Shown in pieces: positions 1 through 10,615 of a stretch of DNA of 64,000 nucleotides. The notes under the pieces were generated by a model that ran no database searches, had not been told where the DNA came from, and saw only the letters and a list, made by a program, of their open reading frames with translations. Position numbers and translations under genes: made by a program. The stretch is taken from NCBI RefSeq assembly GCF_003255815.1, contig NC_037670.1, positions 53,283,171-53,347,170 of the forward strand. Reading direction: 5' to 3'. The number at the start of each line of letters is the position of its first letter. The first letter of the stretch is position 1. This DNA is from Theropithecus gelada. Lineage: Eukaryota; Chordata; Mammalia; Primates; Cercopithecidae.

Positions 1-327
1 CATTTCATCCCTAAGTGATCAGTAAGCAGCTCAGAAAGTTGATTACACCTAACAAAATTAATAGTAGTCATTAACATCACCTGCTATTCACTCTATATTT
101 AACTTTTCTAAGTGTCTAAAAAGAAAGGTCTTTTTACACTTGAATCAGAGTCCAAACAAGGTCCATCCATCGCACTGGTTGTTTTGTGTCTCAGTGTCTC
201 TTCATCCACAAAACCCCCGCCTACCTCCCCACTTCCTGCCTGGGCAGAGGCCATGACAGTTGTCCTATAGAAGGCCTCAGGTCCTAGATTAGGATTCTGG
301 TGATTCTGGTGTTTAATTGGTTCCTGC

Positions 328-610
328 ACCTTCTTTTGTTTTTTTTTTGGAGTCTTGCTCTGTCACCAGGCTGGAGGGCAGTGGCGCGATCTCAGCTCAC
401 TGCAGCCTCCACCTCCCGGGTTCAAGTGATTCTCCTGCCTCAGCCTCCCGAGTAGCTGGGACTACAGGTGCACGTCACCACGCCTGGCTCATTTTTGTAT
501 TTTTAGTAGAGACAGGGTTTTACCATGTTGGCCAGGATGGTCTTGATCTCTTGACCTCATGATCCGCCTGCCTTGGCCTCCCAAAATACTGGGATTACTG
601 TACCTTCTTT
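328..610 (-). mobile_element. Alu (AluS-like), 5'-truncated, antisense to SDK1
   Basis: Reading on the minus strand gives a typical Alu with an A-tail (T run near 339-348) and both monomers. It stops short at its 5' end near 598, where the usual GGCCGGGCGCGGTGGCTCA start is missing. The element is flanked by an apparent 9-bp target-site duplication, accttcttt, at 328-336 and 602-610. It is intronic and carries no gene. Confidence 0.93.
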
Positions 611-988
611 ACTGCCTGGAGGCTGGATCTGAGCTGCCTTCAGTTTCTGGATGGTTTCTTTTCTTACATGAGAGTGTGTGTGCGTGTGTGAATACTTCTC
701 GGGTATCACTGGTACTTCCTGCTGCATAACCCAAGGAGGCACATGACACCAGCTGCTCCACTTCTGGTGATGTTGAGATGGAGCCACTCTAAGTAGCCGC
801 CACCTCTGAAGTTCGGCAGAAGTTATTTAAACCTTCCTGAGTCTTGGTTTCCCAGAGTGAAAAAGAAGTGTGAGACCTCTTCCCCAAGCGGGTTTCTGTG
901 GCTACAGCCCTGAAAGCACTTCCAGGCTGCAAACTGCCATGGAAATGTTAGGTATTAATAATATGACGATGCGTTTGGCAATTAAGGA

Positions 989-1348
989 AAATCTTCCTGC
1001 TGGGCGTGGTGGTTCACTCCTATAATCTCAACACTTTGGGAGGCCAAGGCAGACAGATTGCTTGAGTCCAGGAGCTCAAGATAAGCATGAGCAACATGGC
1101 GAAATCCCGTCTGTACAAAAAATACAAAAATTAGCCAAGGCATGGTGGCACGCACCTGTGGTCCCAGCCTGCGGGATGGGATGTGCTGTGGCGGTAGGGG
1201 TGGAGTGGAACATGACTGAGGCAGGAGGATCGTTTGAACCCAGGAGGCGGAGATTGCAGTGAGCCGAGATCATGCCACTGCACTCCAGCCTGGGTGACAA
1301 AGCGGGACCCTGTCTCAAAAAAGACAAGAAAAGAAAAAAAAAATCTTC
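989..1348 (+). mobile_element. Alu (old) with a 36-bp internal insertion
   Basis: This is a sense-orientation Alu from about 997 to 1340 with an A-rich tail containing G interruptions. Direct repeats aaatcttc flank it at 989-996 and 1341-1348. In the right monomer, between the 'gtcccagc' box (1161-1168) and 'tgaggcagg' (about 1216), the copy has 48 nt where the consensus has about 12. That implies an insertion of roughly 36 nt at 1175-1212. The insert is G-rich and does not look like Alu sequence. Confidence 0.92.
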
Positions 1349-1837
1349 TTTCAAAAAACATGTTCCTTCTTCAGACACCTTTAATTGAGAAAATGGGAAT
1401 GATCTTTTTTATTGGAAAAAGGTTTGAGTACATTTCAAAGATTGGAAACCACCAGCTTTTTAACCAACAGCTAAAGTGGAGTCGTGATTCTTTCCTCACG
1501 ATTCTGAGCCTTACCACTGAGAAAACCAAAGTGTACTGATGCCTTCTGTAGAATGGAGCCTGGCCGGGGACGTGTAAAATCCCTCAGTCTTCTAGATCAG
1601 AGAGTCCCTGAAGGGGAAGAAAAAAAGTATTAAACTTTTTTGGGATGGTTTCCTTTATCAAAAGGCTCTTCTGCCCCCCAGCCTCCAAGAGAAGCATCCC
1701 GTGGCCCTCTTCTATGAGGACTGGTTGCGGGAGGACCCTTTTAAAGGGATGTTCCTTATTGATTGTCAGGAACAGACTTGCTATTTAAATTTTAACAGTT
1801 CTCAGCAAGCTTGCAATTCCAGAGCTGGTGAATGAGC

Positions 1838-1852
1838 ACATCCTTCCCAAAC

Positions 1853-1886
<34 letters not shown>

Positions 1887-1905
1887 AACATACTTCCCCA
1901 AAAAC

Positions 1906-1936
<31 letters not shown>
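1838..1936. repeat. Tandem duplication of a T-tract unit (2 x about 50 bp)
   Basis: Two T runs, T30 at 1856-1885 and T29 at 1908-1936, are each preceded by a related 18-22 nt leader. The first leader (from 1838) reads acatccttcccaaaccaa. The second (from 1888) reads acatacttccccaaaaacta. The layout is leader plus T30, then leader plus T29. This indicates a local tandem duplication, not two independent retroposon tails. Confidence 0.75.
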
Positions 1937-1942
<6 letters not shown>

Positions 1943-2939
1943 CAGGGTGCCCAGAGATGGATCGGGTTCATTTGTATTAGTTTTCACTTTAATCTCTCTT
2001 CCTGCCAAACCTTTTATCTTCTAGTGGAAGAGGAAAAAGAATAAATAAAGAATCCTGTAGTTGCAGCAGGACTGAGCAGAGCCCGGAGGTGCAGAGGAAA
2101 TTAATAGGCTCTGTTGTCAAATCAAACCGGGCAGCAGACTCTGGACCCTGAGGCTGAGGCTCTGGACTTTCAGGAGCTGTTTACACTTGAGTGAAAAAAC
2201 AGCCAGGATCAGGCAGGGTCAGACTGGTGGGATGGGGCCGAGGGCAGGAAGACGGCGTCTCCAGCCTTGCTCTGCCTCTCCCTCGGTCTGATTAATCGCC
2301 TCAGTCACCTGGTTACAACAGTTGTCCTCTTGACTGTCTCTGTCTGAAACGACGTTTGTTCACTGTGCCTGACAGAGCAGGTGAATGGCTCACTTCTAGA
2401 CACTGTGATGTCTGAAGGAAGAAAGGGGTGGAAGAAGCCCTTTACTGAGTCCAGTGTCAGCCAAGCTTCCTGCGGGAAAAGATGGCGTTCCTGAGTGAGA
2501 GCAATCAAGGAGGAAGTTGTAGAAGGGGAATGCTTGCAGAGGTGTGAGTAGAGGGGAGCTGTTCCCTGGGGCTGGTAGCCTCAGAGCGGGTTTCACTCGT
2601 AGGTCAAAGAGTCTAAGGCAGTTGCAGAACCCCAGAAGGAGAGATTGTGTAGGGCCACCGCTTGGAAAAGAGGAGGACCCTTTGGATGAAGGACCCAGGT
2701 GGCCCCAGGCAGCCTCCCAGTGAGCGGGGAGGAAGAGCCTTAAATTTGCTCCCCTTGTCTATGGGAAGCCTAAGGGCAGGATCCCTTAGGGCAGAGCTGG
2801 GTAGGGAGGGTGGAGCTTGGATCTAGGGAGAGGGAGGTACCCTGGGCCAAGCTTACAGCTAGATGCTTTCAATGTATGTTATTTCATACTCGGGAGCGTC
2901 TTGGGGATTATATGTTATCCCCCATCTTTTCATCATTTG

Positions 2940-3217
2940 TATTGATTGATTGATTGAGATGGAGTTTCGCTCTCGTCGCCCAGGCTGGAGTGCAGTGGCG
3001 CGATCCTAGCTCACTGCAACTTCTGCCTCTCGGGTTTAAGCAGTTCTCTGCCCCAGCCTCCCAAGTAGCTGGGATTACAGGCACCCGCCACCAGGCCCAG
3101 GTACATTTTTGTATTTTTAGTAGAGATAGGGTTTCACCATCTTGGCCAGGCTGGTCTTGAACTCCTGACCTCGTGATCCACCCACCTCGGCCTTCCAGAG
3201 TGCAGGGATTACAGGGA
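2940..3217 (-). mobile_element. Alu, antisense, tail replaced by (ATTG)n
   Basis: A minus-strand Alu covers about 2956-3217. The usual T run at the left is replaced by four ATTG units (2940-2955), a microsatellite that has grown from the old A-tail. The 5' end is lost after 'ggattacaggga'. It lies immediately beside an old L1 fragment. Confidence 0.9.
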
Positions 3218-3224
3218 TAAACAC

Positions 3225-4452
3225 ACATTAAGAAAACACCATGTTCACCGTTTCTAAGTGCACAGTTCAGTGGCATTAAACACGTTCACACTGTTTTACT
3301 ACCGTCACCACCATTCTTCTCTAGAGCTCTTTTCATGTTGCAAAACTTCTGCCTCACTAAACAATAACTCCCCATTTCTCCTTACCCTACTACTCCTACT
3401 TTCTGTCTCTGTGAATTTAACTGTTCTAGATGTCTCATACAAGTGGAATCATATAGCATTCGTCTTTTTGTGACTTATTTCACATCATATACTGTGCTCA
3501 AGGTTCATCCATGTTCTGGCATTTGTCCTAATTTCCTTCATTTAAAAAGCTGAATAGTAGCCATTGTATGGGCAGATCGCATTCTGTTTACCCATTCATC
3601 CATCGGTGGGCAGTTGGGTTTGCTAGCAATGCTCAAAATCCTAAGGAAATTGAACACTCGAACGAAGGATTCTTAGCAAAGCAATTTTACTTCTGCGCAG
3701 AGGGGTGCCTCCTTGGCCGGTCGCCATGAGAGCACACCTGAACAAAAGGCACGAGACCCTTTATTCCTGACGCAAGTCCTGCCCCTGTACCCTTTCCCCG
3801 TTGGCTGGGGCCAGGTTGTACAATCTAAACTAATCCCGGTTGGCTAAACTTTTGCTTTTTTTAGATAAGGTGGACATGTGAAAGAAAGCGGAGAGGAAAG
3901 GGGAAGGGGGGTCTGTAATGAGCTAGAAAGTGAGTCCTCTTTGCAAATAAGGAAAGGAATGTGAGCTGGTACTGATAACGCCTGGTACTGTGGCATCTAA
4001 CAAAGGCAAAAAGGAAAAAAAGGGAAAAGGCAGCGGGGTGGAGGGTACTATAAATTAAAGAATAAAAGATTGATCGAGTTCTTTGAAGAGAAACCTCATC
4101 ATATCCTACAAGTTGCTTCTACCCCTTTTGGCTACTGTGAATAAGGCTACTGTGAACACAGGTGTGCACATATCTCTTCGAACCCCTCCTTTCAGTTCCT
4201 TTGGGTGTATACTCCGAAGCAGAATTGCTGGATTATATGGTAATTCTGTCTGAATTTTTTTGAGGAGCCACCATACTGTTTTCTGTAGCAGCTACCCCAT
4301 TTTACATTTGCAACAACAGTGCAATGGAGTGGAATTTCTCCACATCCTTCCCAACACCTGTTATATTCTGTTTGTGTGTGTGTGTATTTCTAGTAATAGC
4401 CACCCTAGTGGGTGTTAGATGCAATATCATTGCAGTTCTGATTTGTCCACTG
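3225..4452 (-). mobile_element. Old L1 (L1M-type) 3' region, antisense, split by a solo LTR
   Basis: The segments 3225-3620 and 4111-4452 together read as the antisense 3' UTR and ORF2 tail of an old L1. Recognisable landmarks include 'gtggaatcatatagcatt', 'aaggttcatccatgtt', 'ggctactgtgaataaggct' and 'ttgctggattatatggtaa'. The L1 text breaks at 'gttgggtt' (3620) and resumes at 'agttgcttctacc' (4111), so a 490-bp element was inserted into it later. No open frame of useful length remains. Confidence 0.85.
3621..4110 (-). mobile_element. Solo LTR of an endogenous retrovirus, antisense
   Basis: This 490-bp block begins TG and ends CA, sits cleanly inside an old L1, and is flanked by a probable 4-bp duplication (ggtt at 3617-3620, agtt at 4111-4114). 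A 4-bp duplication is the size expected for class I ERVs. On the minus strand there is an AATAAA polyadenylation signal (3765 down to 3760) followed by about 140 bp of U5-like sequence, so the LTR points left. No internal viral genes accompany it. I could not name the family from memory. Confidence 0.65.
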
Positions 4453-5579
4453 TTTTCACAGAAGTTCAAACAAAACTGAACACCCTTAAGTGAGAGAGCT
4501 CATCGTCAGCTGTGGTCTCCATGCTTCTTTCTTCTACGTACCAGTTCTCTTCAGAATGAGAACGATATTTCCATGGAAGCTGGACTTGGCACGAAGGGGC
4601 CCTGCCTTCTACCAACCGAGTCCGGTTGCCCTGATACTGGGAAAGACCTTTCGTCTTCCACATTGACAAACGGCTGTTTTCCGTAAGGGAGACTGCTTGG
4701 CAAACCAGATCACCACGAGCTGCGTGGTGCCAGTGGAAGGATTTCAGGCTCCCAGAGTGAAAAGGGAAGTTGCTGTGAGTTCTTCCATAGGTAACTGGGA
4801 ATGCACACATTTTGTTTTTAAAGAAGACACACAGAGAGGGGGATCCTCATCAGCTGCCCATTATCCATGTCACTGGAAATCAAAAGCCAGGAACACTGAA
4901 ATGCCCAGCTGGTGGCGAAGACTGCATTCCCAGAAACACATTTTTGGAAGCAGCTTTATTTGAAATAATTAAAAAGATTCCATCTTCCTAGCCAACTGGC
5001 TTCATGCTTCAGAGTAGCTTAACTTTGTGTTAAGGAATCCAGTGAGCAGATTCTGAATTAGTGATAGACATCTCTGTGTGAGGCCACTGAAGTTGCCTTT
5101 GAGAGTCTCATTTTCATTTTGGAGCAATTTATGGCCACTGCTTGTGATAGGTAAGGAGCTGGAGTGCATTTCCGATGAGCTCGCAGGCACGGACTCGCGA
5201 ATCCCCGCGGTTCGGGCTGTTGGTTTTTGGAGTAGCGGCTGGGATTTTATGTGTGAATGTTGACATGCAGCTGGTACCGTCTGCAGGCTCCGCCTAGCCC
5301 AGCACCGTGGTAGAAGGCGTGCGCCACCTCTTTCTGACCATCTCTAACGGGGTGAGAGGGACCTTAGCACCACTTCAGGTCAGCGAGACAGCTCGATTTC
5401 CAAAAGAATTTCCCCCACCCAGGTCTTACTTCACTAATAACTTGAAAATTCAGTTCAGGCATCATCGCAATTCAGAATGGAAACCAACAGCGGATGCTGG
5501 AAGTCACTGCCAAGACCTTGTTCATTCCAAGGCATCACTCTACAAAATGATTGGGCTGAAAAGCATGTTTAAACTCTGC

Positions 5580-5621
5580 AAAAAAAAAAAAAAAAAAAAA
5601 AAAAAGTACACACACACAAGG
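5580..5621. repeat. A26 run followed by a short (CA)n
   Basis: Twenty-six A residues (5580-5605) are followed by gt and a short (AC)n. There is no recognisable retroposed body upstream and no clear flanking duplication. I treat it as a homopolymer, not the tail of a processed pseudogene. Confidence 0.85.
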
Positions 5622-6291
5622 GTGTAGGATCTCCAGCAGAACCTTCAGAAGCCTTGCCGGCGAGAGCGCATTTGGCTGGCAGAGTCACTCTTGCACACCT
5701 GCTGGAAAGCTGGGTGGGAAGATATTCTAAACTCGCTGTGAATTTCATTACGTCTCTCTCCAGCCAAAGCCACTCAGGGGTGTGGTGGCGTAATGGGTCT
5801 GCCACGCAGATGGGCTGCGAAATACACAGCCCATCTGTCTTTATCGTGCTCATTTCCTCTTTTATTAAAATGTTAATGAATATAGTTTTTATTTATCATT
5901 CAGTGACATGTGCAGCATCCTTTTCTGGGAGACAAATCTGCAATCTGCCTAACCACGTGAGCCGACAGAGAACTTTCTCCCCTTACATACCGAACACAGG
6001 AATTAGGGACGTTTTGGTTCCTTTTAAACCGCCACATGCAGGTTGCACAAAATAATCCCTTTGCTCATTGATGGCGGCATGGGGTGGGGGAGTTTCCTTT
6101 CTGGCTTGCAGATTACTAGCCACATGACTGCAGCCTCTGTTTCCACACCTGCTCAATGGGATAAGTATTCCTTCTCCTAGTGCTGTCCTGCTAAGCAAAT
6201 GAGATGTTCCCTGAGAAGGCCTTGGCATTCACCTCTTATTATTCAGACATGCACTTCTGTGGGCTTAAATTCGTTTTCTTCATTCTTTCAG

Positions 6292-6439
6292 ACTCTCCGT
6301 GGAAAGTGCATCTGTCAAATGTTGGCCCCGAGATGACAGGCGTCACCGTGAGCGGCCTGACTCCGGCTCGCACCTATCAATTCCGGGTGTGCGCAGTGAA
6401 CGAAGTGGGCAGGGGCCAGTACAGCGCTGAGACAAGCAG
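6292..6439 (+). CDS. SDK1: SDK1 internal exon: C-terminal half of an FN3 domain (probably FN3-1)
   Basis: SDK1 encodes sidekick-1, a single-pass membrane adhesion protein with six Ig and thirteen FN3 domains that mediates homophilic synaptic adhesion. This exon is 148 nt. It starts in phase 1 (two bases finish a split codon ending in ac) and ends in phase 2 (ag, completed by g of the next exon to give Arg). It encodes SPWKVHLSN, then TGVTVSGLTPARTYQFRV, CAVNEVGRGQ and YSAETSR. The L-x-P-x-x-x-Y-x-F-R-V-x-A-V-N-x-x-G-x-G pattern is the classic E-F-G strand end of an FN3 domain. The acceptor is ttctttcag and the donor is CAG/gtgcgtg. I chose SDK1 over its paralogue SDK2 because remembered SDK2 differs at many of these positions. 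No N-glycosylation sequon occurs in this exon. Confidence 0.95.
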
Positions 6440-7426
6440 GTGCGTGAATCCCGCCCCACGTGGGGGCGCGGAACAGCCAGGGGCCTGAATGCCAAACAGA
6501 AGCATCACAATAGGTGGTGGAATTGATCACAGCAACCCACTGGCCTCCCTCAGGGAGACCGCCCAAAACATGAGCAGAAAAGCCTGTCACAAAGAGGGAA
6601 ACACCGTCCCACGCAGGCTTAGCTGGGCCTTCCTTCGTTGCTGTGAGGCAGGTTTCTTGGATTTTTCCTGTGGCGACCTGGCTGTGCCTACATAAATTGC
6701 TCCTGACAGCACAGCCCTCTGTACACAGGAAATTAAGAGCTTACATGTTTTCAATGTCCTTTGCCCACCCCACTGCCGGGTGGAAGCTGGTGCCACAGTC
6801 TTAACAAGTCAACACCCAGCGTGCTGTAAGGGAAGCCAAAGACTCCTCTGTCTCTGCCGAGGCTTTGCGTTCCTGAGCGGTCTTCATGCTCTCCCATCCC
6901 TGTGAGGGCCGCCTCTGAAAAAATCTCATTCGGAGGTGACATGGGAAAATGGCTTCATCACATTTCAGCACGCCCTCCCCAACCAACCTGAGCTTTCAGT
7001 GGGCTTGACTTGTAGAACAGCTGAGCTCTAAATCCTTTTTTCCCCCAAAACGTGGGAGTTTGATGTGAGAAATATTGAAAGAGTCGAAGAAAACAGTTTG
7101 GGAGGAGTCTGAGACGGTGGGCCCAGGAGCGGATACGTTCAGGTTTACAGTCTTTCTAAAAGGCTGAGGTGCTGGCGCTACTCACACAGAACAAAGTCAC
7201 CTCTGCGCCTTCCTCGCTGCTTGGTTAACTGATTTTCTGTTATGTTGATTTGTGGTAACTGTTTCTCATGTCCTTTCGGTTTCGTGGGCTCTGAGTTTTG
7301 CTTTTCTTGAAACCCGATTTTCGTGAGTAGTCAGGCTCAAGATTCAGCAAGATAGATGAAATGCAAAGGGGCCCCCCTTGTTTCTAGTACTCATCTCTCT
7401 TATTCCTACCCGTCTTTTATGTTTAG
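6440..7426 (+). other. SDK1: SDK1 intron, 987 bp
   Basis: This is a short phase-2 intron with GT at 6440-6441 and AG at 7425-7426, the acceptor tract being tcttttatgtttag. I recognise no mobile element, RNA gene or simple repeat anywhere in it. That makes it the only intron in the window that looks free of repeats. Confidence 0.85.
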
Positions 7427-7567
7427 GTTGATGCTACCTGAAGAACCACCCAGTGCTCCCCCGAAAAATATAGTGGCCAGTGGGCGGACCAATCAATCCA
7501 TTATGGTCCAGTGGCAGCCGCCCCCAGAAACAGAGCACAACGGGGTGTTGCGTGGTTACATCCTCAG
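7427..7567 (+). CDS. SDK1: SDK1 internal exon: N-terminal half of an FN3 domain (probably FN3-2)
   Basis: This 141-nt exon is phase 2 at both ends, so it is symmetric. Translation runs RLMLPEEPPSAPPKNIVA, SGRTNQSIMVQWQPPPE and TEHNGVLRGYILR, with the last codon split as ag/g. The P-x-x-P-P-x-N start, the hydrophobic-W-P-P core and the NGxxxGYxLRY turn are the A-to-C strands of an FN3 domain. NQS is an N-glycosylation sequon. The downstream boundary uses a GC donor (CTCAG/gcaagt). Joining there gives Ile-Leu-Arg-Tyr-Arg-Leu across the junction, which continues the FN3 C strand. Skipping this exon would keep the frame but remove 47 residues and leave the FN3 fold incomplete. Confidence 0.95.
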
Positions 7568-7573
7568 GCAAGT
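7565..7573 (+). other. SDK1: Non-canonical GC 5' splice site
   Basis: The donor reads CAG/gcaagt with the exon ending at 7567. Apart from C at intron position 2, it matches the U1 consensus fully, as is typical of functional GC-AG introns. The intron ends in an ordinary cacag at 12622-12626. A GT lies four bases further on (7572-7573), but using it would shift the frame and destroy the FN3 strand. Confidence 0.88.
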
Positions 7574-7869
7574 ACCCCGTGATGGACCATCTTTAGGCCG
7601 CCATTAGAGCTGAGCATCGATTTCACGGAGGGTCGCAAACTCTAATGTCTGTAAGAGCCAAACAGGAACCAAAGGAGGCAGACCAGGTGTGAGATGTTAG
7701 GGAGTGGTGGAGACTGTGGCAAACTGGAATGCACAGACCAGCGTGAGCAGCCTTACAGAGACGTTCTGTGCATATTCGACCATAAATGGCACACACAAAA
7801 CTGGTGTCGGGGTAGCATTTTGGCAGGAGAATGGAGGGAGTATTAGGGGTTGGAAGCAAGGTATAATAT

Positions 7870-8179
7870 TCATTGTGCTTTTTTTTTTGAGATGGAGTTT
7901 CACTCTTGTCGCCCAGGCTGGAGTGCAGTGGCACGATCTTGGCTCACTGAAACCTCCGCCTCCTGGGTTCAAGCGATTCTCCTGCCTCAGCCTCCCAAGT
8001 AGCTGGGATTACAGGCATGTACCACCACACCTGGCTAATTTTTGTATTTTCAGTAGAGACAGCGTTTCACCATGTTGACCAAGCTGGTCTCAAACTCCTG
8101 ACCTGAGGTGATCTGTCCCTCTCAGCCTCCCAAAGTGCTGGGATTACAGGCATGAACTACCGCATCTGGCCTCATTGTG
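7870..8179 (-). mobile_element. Alu (AluS-like), full length, antisense
   Basis: A complete antisense Alu runs from a T10 tail at 7879 to its 5' end at about 8171. It is bounded by an exact 8-bp target-site duplication, tcattgtg, at 7870-7877 and 8172-8179. The sequence is close to the AluS consensus. Confidence 0.95.
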
Positions 8180-8899
8180 AGTCTTTTGATTCCATTTAAG
8201 TTTTCAACCAAGGGCATGTGTTGTTCAATACAGTAATTTTAAATTAAGAATAATTAATTTGATGTAGTTATTAGCCAGTTGTCACCATGCTGATGTGTTG
8301 TTCACTAATGCCAGATCTTCTAGTATTTCCAGAAATTAAAAAATCTACCTTTGTACCTGAAACCTCACAACTTTTAGATGTTGGGAATGAAATCAATATA
8401 TTTGGAAACAAAGGGCAGGGCTAACGCACACTTCTGCGGGCCAGATGTGGCTGAAGGGCAGCCAGGGTGCTATCTTTGCTTTATAAAGGACAGTTAGGCT
8501 TCTAGAATTGTTGGGAACACTGTATCTGAACTTGTCTGTGTTTGAGAAAAGAAACCTCCTTTGCCAAAACTGCTAATTTTAAAATTGCCCTGAACGTGAT
8601 ATTCGCAGTGGTCTGTTGACACAAGTAATAGTAAAGCAGAATTGCATGATAATTATTAAATCTCTTCTAATAGATTGCAGCACCGTGGACAGATTTGTTA
8701 ATTTTGCCAGTGTTACTGGGGCAAGAACAGTAGGTATCCCCTTATTCCCTTTCTAGGCTCGTTCCAAGTGTCTGATCAGTAAATAGTGGCTAACAAAGGT
8801 CATCAGCAGACAGATTTAATTTCTTAGATAAATGTAAGAAATTGGGAAATGCTGCGTCTTCAGCTTCATTATCCTTGTGTATGAAGGGCAACACCTTCC

Positions 8900-8900
<1 letters not shown>

Positions 8901-8937
<37 letters not shown>
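8901..8937. repeat. (TA)n/(TG)n microsatellite
   Basis: A short TATATA lead-in passes into about 15 uninterrupted TG units (about 8906-8935). An uninterrupted run of this length is usually polymorphic in primates. Confidence 0.95.
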
Positions 8938-10419
8938 TCATCCATTCATCATTTAATATGTGTTTTTCTATATGCCTGGAATATTTGCCTGTCAAAATCA
9001 ATTTGCCGCTGTTTTCAAGTTTTTCCTCCAGTGTTGAGAGTCTCTTCTAAATGTAAGCCAGACGGTGACCCACCTGAAGTGGTTTAAATGGGCTATCCCC
9101 AGGGGTACACAAAGAGCTCCAATCAATAGCAAGGTCCCTTTTGTCTCGAAGCTCCAACTGTCCTTCCTCATTTCAAAGAAGGGGGAAGAGGAACTTGCAG
9201 TTCTGTCCCCTTGGGGTAAGGGCCGTGGGCTCTAGTTCCTGTTGATCCCCTGGGACAGTTCCTAATTGCCTGACCTCTTCCGCTCCAGAAAATAGCCCCA
9301 TGTCCCCGCCGCCTGCCTGAGGCCGAGGGCTCCTGTGGCACTGCTGCTCTTGCCCCTGCCTTAGCCATTCCCTCTCGTTCTGCACCCATCCACTAATGAG
9401 AATAATTGGCTGCCCTCTCTACCCAGCTGCACAGGCTTGTCATCCCTCTGTCTCTGCCTTTCTTCAGCACGTGCAGAAAGAGTTTCCTTAGGCTGAAGCT
9501 GTCAAGTAATGACTTTAAAAGTCATCCCACACAACCAGGCCCAGAGCACAGAGTTTAATAATAAAATCTCTCTGATGTTACGAGGCTACGTCAGGGACTG
9601 CACATTTCTCTATTTTGCGGGATTACTACCGTTAAAAGGATTTTCTGTGATGGGGTCAGTAGAGTTGGGTGCTAGGGATGAGGGCATCTTCTGTATTTGC
9701 AGGAGCTTAAATCCAAAAAGCCCTAAGATGAGGGTGTGCACTACCCTAGGCCTGTGAATATCAAAGTTTTCAGAAATTAAAGAGCCATGCCAAAATGAAT
9801 TAGCTTAGAAACATTTCCGCATAATCCTCCAGTCTGCACATCAGCTCTCTGTTTGTGAGTGTGTATCCTCCAGGGCACAGCCTCTGTGTCAGATCCGAGG
9901 CACAATGCAAGGAAAGCAAAGAGAAATAAATCACTTCCGTGGCTCCAGCCATAAGAAGTAGTTAGGATGCGTGTGCAGTAATAAAATATTTATAATAATA
10001 GGCAGGGTGTTTCTTTGAGAGGAGCATAGGGGTTATGTCCTTTAAAAACATTCTCCTGTTTATTTCTGTATAAAACATCATCTTGTTCTGGCTGAGATGG
10101 TCTCCTGGGCAACATATCCTACCAGCAAGAGGAGGCTGCCCTGCACTTCCGTTATTAATTGTGACCTTCTTACACATCCTGTGACTATTACAAAAGCACT
10201 CGGAGCCACTGGTCAGAACGGGCCAACATGCCTGTTCCGGAGGGGAGCACAGGCTCTTCAGAAGATGTGAATTCTGCAGTTTGTTTTTCACAGTGGTATA
10301 AAGAGTGGTCCCGGAGAAGATGGGTGGCTCATGCAGGTGTAGTTTCTTATAACTCACAGTTATCTCTTCCATACTTCTCAGTAGAAGAGCAGTGTTTAAA
10401 AATATATATATATTTAGGG

Positions 10420-10615
10420 AGTGCTTTACACCTTCACATCTCTTGTACATTCAGTGTCTCCTTTGACTCTTGCAACAAGCATGGAAATGCTACCGTCATT
10501 CCCACCTTAAAGAGGTGGAAACCAAGGTTCGGAGAAGTTTGGAATTTTCCCAACACCACCCAGCTCCTGAGTGGTTGTTGAGCAAAGTCTTCCGATGCTG
10601 GTTCCTCGGCTCTTC
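10420..10615 (+). mobile_element. MIR fossil
   Basis: The order of landmarks fits MIR. There is a tail-proximal 'cctttgactcttgcaac' block, then 'cattcccaccttaaagagg', 'gaaaccaaggttcggagaag', 'cacccagctcctgagtgg' and a closing 'gctggttcctcggctct'. Each corresponds to the well-known MIR core text (fall in cell counts of identity, but in the right sequence). It is heavily diverged, so the limits are approximate. Confidence 0.65.

Larger units (their letters stand above)
1..6291 (+). other. SDK1: SDK1 intron (3' part), upstream of the first exon in the window
   Basis: This is intronic sequence ending in a strong acceptor: a T/C-rich tract at about 6270-6289 followed by AG at 6290-6291. It contains three Alus, a 52-bp duplicated T-tract unit, an old antisense L1 split by a solo LTR, and an A26 run at 5580-5605. 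The stretches 611-988, 1349-1837, 1937-2939 and 4453-5579 show no repeat, RNA gene or exon that I recognise. I looked for the first half of the FN3 domain whose second half begins at 6292 and did not find it, so that exon lies upstream of the window. Confidence 0.8.

Noticed and set aside
5580..5621. Tail of a processed pseudogene or retroposon
   Set aside because: There is no body upstream in either orientation that resembles a transcript or SINE, and no flanking duplication.
7568..7575. Use of the GT at 7572-7573 as the true donor
   Set aside because: It would add four bases, shift the frame and lose the FN3 C strand, whereas the GC at 7568-7569 joins cleanly with full consensus on both sides.
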